Shown piece after piece: positions 42,016 through 44,178 of a DNA stretch of 44,178 nt (its first letter is position 1; each line of letters starts with the position of its first letter). The notes under the pieces were generated by a model. That model was not told the DNA's origin. It saw only the letters and a list, made by a program, of their open reading frames with translations, and did not search any database. This stretch comes from Verrucomicrobiota bacterium. GTDB taxonomy: Bacteria; Verrucomicrobiota; Verrucomicrobiia; Chthoniobacterales; UBA10450. Position numbers and translations under genes: made by a program. The stretch lies in assembly GCA_019244415.1 (NCBI GenBank), contig JAFASN010000127.1, forward strand, positions 1 through 44,178. The letters are read 5' to 3'.

Positions 42016-42084
42016 ATTCGGGTAGACGCACGTTTTTCAGTATTTGCTGTTTCTCCTTGCGTGCGCTGCCCGAATCTTTTTTTT
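42016..42084 (+). terminator. Long-stem rho-independent terminator after the exonuclease gene
   Basis: Arms ATTCGGGTAGACGCACG (42016-42032) and CGTGCGCTGCCCGAAT (42060-42075) pair almost fully around a T-rich loop of 27 bases and are followed by eight T. The loop is unusually large, so a small RNA ending here is possible. The rest of 41940-42231 has an AT-rich patch just after the exonuclease stop and nothing else I recognise. Confidence 0.8.
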
Positions 42085-42231
42085 GCGACGCGCGCAGCGC
42101 TCAGAACCGAATACCCTTCGGGAAAGCTGGCGACCGGTTTCCGTACTGGCGGCCGCTAAACTTGTGCATGACACCAGGTCCTTTTCGATCCGCCTCAGCG
42201 CCGCACCGAGGGCAGCGGTCTTTAGCTGTCG

Positions 42232-43080
42232 ATGAGTGATCGCGATCCCATCGACACCGCTCTGAGCGAAGACCTGGGCCAGGGCGGCGACATTACTTCA
42301 GCCCTGCTCGTTCCGCCAAACACACAGGCCCACGGCCGCATCGTGCCGCGCGAAAAGGCCGTCATTGCCGGGACGCTAACGGCGGCGGAAGTTTTCCGGC
42401 GCGTTGATCCCAGCGTCAAAGTTTCGGTCGAGATCAATGACGGCACTTCCGTACTCGGCGGCGAGACGATCCTCGAAGTACGTGGCTCGGCCCGCAGCAT
42501 CGTCACGGCGGAACGTGTGGCGCTTAACTTTCTCCAGCACCTCTGCGGAATCGCCACGCTCACGCGCGAGTTCGTCCAGGCCGTGGGAAAAAATCCGGCG
42601 CGCATCATGGATACGCGCAAAACGACGCCGGGGTTGCGAGCATTGGAAAAGGCTGCGGTCGTAGCCGGAGGCGGGCTGAACCATCGGTTCGGGTTGTTCG
42701 ATCAAGTACTCGTGAAAGATAACCACCTGGCGCTGCAGCCGGACTTTGAACGGCTGGCCGAAGCAGTGCGCCAGGCCAAGGCGCAGCAGCCGCCGCTCCA
42801 AGTAGAGGTCGAGGCGGATACGCTCGAGCAAGTACGCGCCCTGGTGAAAATCGAGGGCATCGACGTCATTCTTCTCGATAACATGCCGACGCCGGAGATG
42901 CGCGAAGCGGTGGCGCTTGGGCGCAAATCCTGCATCAAATTCGAGGCAAGTGGCGGAGTGACCCTCAAGACGGTGCGGCGGATCGCGGCGACCGGTGTTG
43001 ATTACATTTCCGTCGGAGCCTTGACGCACTCGGCGCGCGCGATTGATCTCTCGCTCGATCTCACCGTTGCTCGTGGATAA
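42232..43080 (+). CDS. nadC: Nicotinate-nucleotide pyrophosphorylase (carboxylating)
   Basis: This 282-residue enzyme converts quinolinate and PRPP into nicotinate mononucleotide in NAD synthesis. Family motifs are all visible: DTALSEDLGQGGDITSALL at the N-terminus, ERVALNFLQHLCGIATLT, the PRPP/quinolinate site RIMDTRKTTPGLRALEKAAVVAGGGLNHRFGLFDQVLVKDNHL, VEVEADTLEQVRAL, DVILLDNM and KFEASGGVTLKTVRRIAATGVDYISVGALTHSA. Full length with ATG 42232. The final eight bases overlap birA, so the two are co-translated; the exonuclease upstream is separated by a terminator. Confidence 0.97.
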   Translation: MSDRDPIDTALSEDLGQGGDITSALLVPPNTQAHGRIVPREKAVIAGTLTAAEVFRRVDPSVKVSVEINDGTSVLGGETILEVRGSARSIVTAERVALNFLQHLCGIATLTREFVQAVGKNPARIMDTRKTTPGLRALEKAAVVAGGGLNHRFGLFDQVLVKDNHLALQPDFERLAEAVRQAKAQQPPLQVEVEADTLEQVRALVKIEGIDVILLDNMPTPEMREAVALGRKSCIKFEASGGVTLKTVRRIAATGVDYISVGALTHSARAIDLSLDLTVARG

Positions 43081-43693
43081 CGCGCTCACCGCAGCGGGAT
43101 TGCGCGCTCAGCTTGGGCGCGAACTGCTCATCGGTCGGGAGATCGTGGTACTACAAACGACCACATCCACCAACGACGAAGTGTGGCGATTGGCGCGCGC
43201 CGGGGCTGCGGAGGGGCTGGTTGTTTTCGCCGAAGAGCAAACGCGGGGACGCGGTCAGCACAGCCATTCGTGGGAATCGGCTCCGGGCAAGGGACTTTGG
43301 TTTTCCGTTCTGCTTCGTCCCGGAATCGCGCCGCGTGATTCAGCGCGGCTGACGACCTGGGCTGCGAACACCGTGGCGCAGGTCGTCCAAGAAATCGTGC
43401 AACGAAAAGCGCTCGTTAGTCCGCCTAACGATGTCTATGTCGATGGCCGGAAAATGGCGGGTGTACTCGTGGAGATGCGTGCGCAAACTGGCGCGCCTCA
43501 CCTCGCCATCACCGGCATCGGCCTCAACGTGAACCAGCAGCCGTGTGATTTTTCAGAACAGTTACGCGAACGAGCTGTCTCCCTTGCCATGTTGCGTGGC
43601 GGGCCAGTCGCGCGCGATCTGCTCGCCCTGAAGTTGCTGCGCAAGCTGGATACAACGTATCACGATACGTTTGCGCTCAGCCATTCGCGATAG
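43073..43693 (+). CDS. birA: Biotin-[acetyl-CoA carboxylase] ligase without DNA-binding domain
   Basis: This 206-residue catalytic-only form starts at GTG 43073, inside the nadC end. It attaches biotin to the carboxyl carrier protein in two steps. Motifs: TTTSTNDEVWRLARAG, the biotin/AMP loop EQTRGRGQHSHSWES (usual GRGRxGRxW, here with Q-H-S-H), GKGLWFSVLLRP, PPNDVYVDGRKMAGVLVEM (the conserved catalytic Lys present; usual WPND reads PPND) and AITGIGLNVNQ. The C-terminal domain is short. It overlaps the convergent gene at its 3' end by 34 bases. Confidence 0.9.
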   Translation: MDNALTAAGLRAQLGRELLIGREIVVLQTTTSTNDEVWRLARAGAAEGLVVFAEEQTRGRGQHSHSWESAPGKGLWFSVLLRPGIAPRDSARLTTWAANTVAQVVQEIVQRKALVSPPNDVYVDGRKMAGVLVEMRAQTGAPHLAITGIGLNVNQQPCDFSEQLRERAVSLAMLRGGPVARDLLALKLLRKLDTTYHDTFALSHSR

Positions 43694-44178
43694 ACGTGCG
43701 GCGAGATTTCCGATGGCTTGATTTCGCTGCGCCCGCCCCAAAAAACGTTGGTGTAGGAAACGGGAATTCCGCTGGCGGCGAGATGCGCATCGATCGCACT
43801 CTTGTGTTCAAGCAGGCGTGCTTTGTCGGTGCCGTGCGCTACTGCCATGATGTTGACGTTACGGAACTCGGCTCCACCCTCGCGCCAGTAACAGTGCGTC
43901 AGAATATGATGCCGGCCGACTTCCCCGCCCGCTTCAATCTCGCGGCCGGACGGCACGGCCCAGTGGAAGAGCGCATTAAAACGAGTGACGCGCACGCCGC
44001 TTGCGCTTGGTTTGACGTGCTCGAGAAAGGTGGAGAAGCGCCCGATGATTTTGCGGGCATCCAGTTCTTCTGCCAGGCGGTAAAATTCTTCGAGGGGAAC
44101 GCCCGCTTCGTCGGCGCGTGCAGCCCACGGCGTCGTCCGAATCTCCTCCGGCGTAAACTCGCGTTTTAACGCCAGCAG
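43660..44178 (-). CDS. AsnC/Lrp-like siroheme-decarboxylase-type protein (AhbA/B, NirD/H-like), 5' end outside window
   Basis: The minus-strand frame is open to the window edge (about 172 residues), so the N-terminus is cut. What is visible is a helical start with FTPEEI, then EELDARKIIGRFSTFLEHVK, RFNALFHWAVP, VGRHHILTHCYWR, NVNIMAVAHGTDKARLLEHKSAID and a Tyr-rich end IPVSYTNVFWGGRSEIKPSEI. The order 'GR...H...NA...W.VP...HCY.R...N...M.HG..K' recalls the siroheme/heme d1 decarboxylases that share the AsnC fold, but I cannot exclude a transcriptional regulator. It converges on birA with a 34-base overlap of coding ends. Confidence 0.6.
   Translation of the reverse strand: MLALKREFTPEEIRTTPWAARADEAGVPLEEFYRLAEELDARKIIGRFSTFLEHVKPSASGVRVTRFNALFHWAVPSGREIEAGGEVGRHHILTHCYWREGGAEFRNVNIMAVAHGTDKARLLEHKSAIDAHLAASGIPVSYTNVFWGGRSEIKPSEISPHVYREWLSANVS

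Overview
The window reads as a chromosomal segment of a free-living, Gram-negative-type bacterium with high GC (about 60% by eye). The most likely source is a soil Verrucomicrobiota of the Chthoniobacter/Udaeobacter type. This is inferred from a secreted protein carrying the paired 'RALGPTLA...ADP.LELHD' C-terminal modules common in that phylum, Pro-Thr linker tails, an Lhr-type helicase, a PHP-type DNA polymerase X and a sulfur/ABC operon with its own OprO/P-like porin. No marker gene fixes the taxonomy. Most of the window is ordinary core genome with accessory insertions and several families of small palindromic repeats.

Layout: (1-4298) priA (cut by the window edge), a divergent lytic transglycosylase and a PHP-domain DNA polymerase X. 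(4375-6372) A lower-GC cassette holding a frameshifted small ORF, a beta-class DNA methyltransferase, a BglII/BstYI-like restriction endonuclease and an unknown 76-residue protein; this looks like an acquired type II restriction-modification island. (6398-11322) A two-gene minus-strand unit: a large secreted Asp-box (BNR/VPS10-like) beta-propeller protein followed by a secreted NTF2-like/DUF885-like protein broken by one extra G in a six-G run. (11649-18590) An orphan pilC/gspF, an Lhr-type helicase, a CPBP protease, rarA and a DUF1460 amidase-like protein. Two inverted copies of a CTCGTGCTC-rich palindrome flank the lhr-CPBP-rarA block.

(18677-25254) A minus-strand sulfur-type locus. In transcription order it holds a PAPS-type sulfotransferase, two direct-repeat operator-like elements, a small membrane protein, an Rrf2 regulator with four cysteines, a YezD/DUF2292 protein, an OprO/OprP-like porin, a sulfonate/nitrate/taurine-type ABC transporter (binding protein, ATPase, permease) and an HPr-like phosphocarrier. 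Tight overlaps argue for co-transcription of most of it. The inferred logic is that the Rrf2 protein senses sulfur (or Fe-S) status and controls outer-membrane entry and ABC uptake of an oxidised organic-sulfur compound.

(25361-36345) A monothiol glutaredoxin-like protein, a class A penicillin-binding protein, a secreted metalloprotease-like protein, a TPR-aspartyl protease whose signal peptide seems to begin at a non-standard ATA codon, an SDR oxidoreductase, an OFA-like MFS transporter, a secreted phosphoesterase with a His/Arg/Pro/Thr tail, and tRNA-Gly(CCC). (36395-44178) DUF2851 and DUF4126 proteins, serS, a GYF_2-domain membrane protein, a stand-alone PolA-type 5'-3' exonuclease, a long-stem terminator, nadC-birA, and a partial AsnC/Lrp-like siroheme-decarboxylase-type protein.

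The best candidates for something little described are the restriction-modification cassette with its two small partner ORFs, the Rrf2/YezD/porin/ABC/HPr sulfur locus with its direct-repeat operator, and a window-wide excess of the word AGTAC/GTACT that shows up in codon choice.
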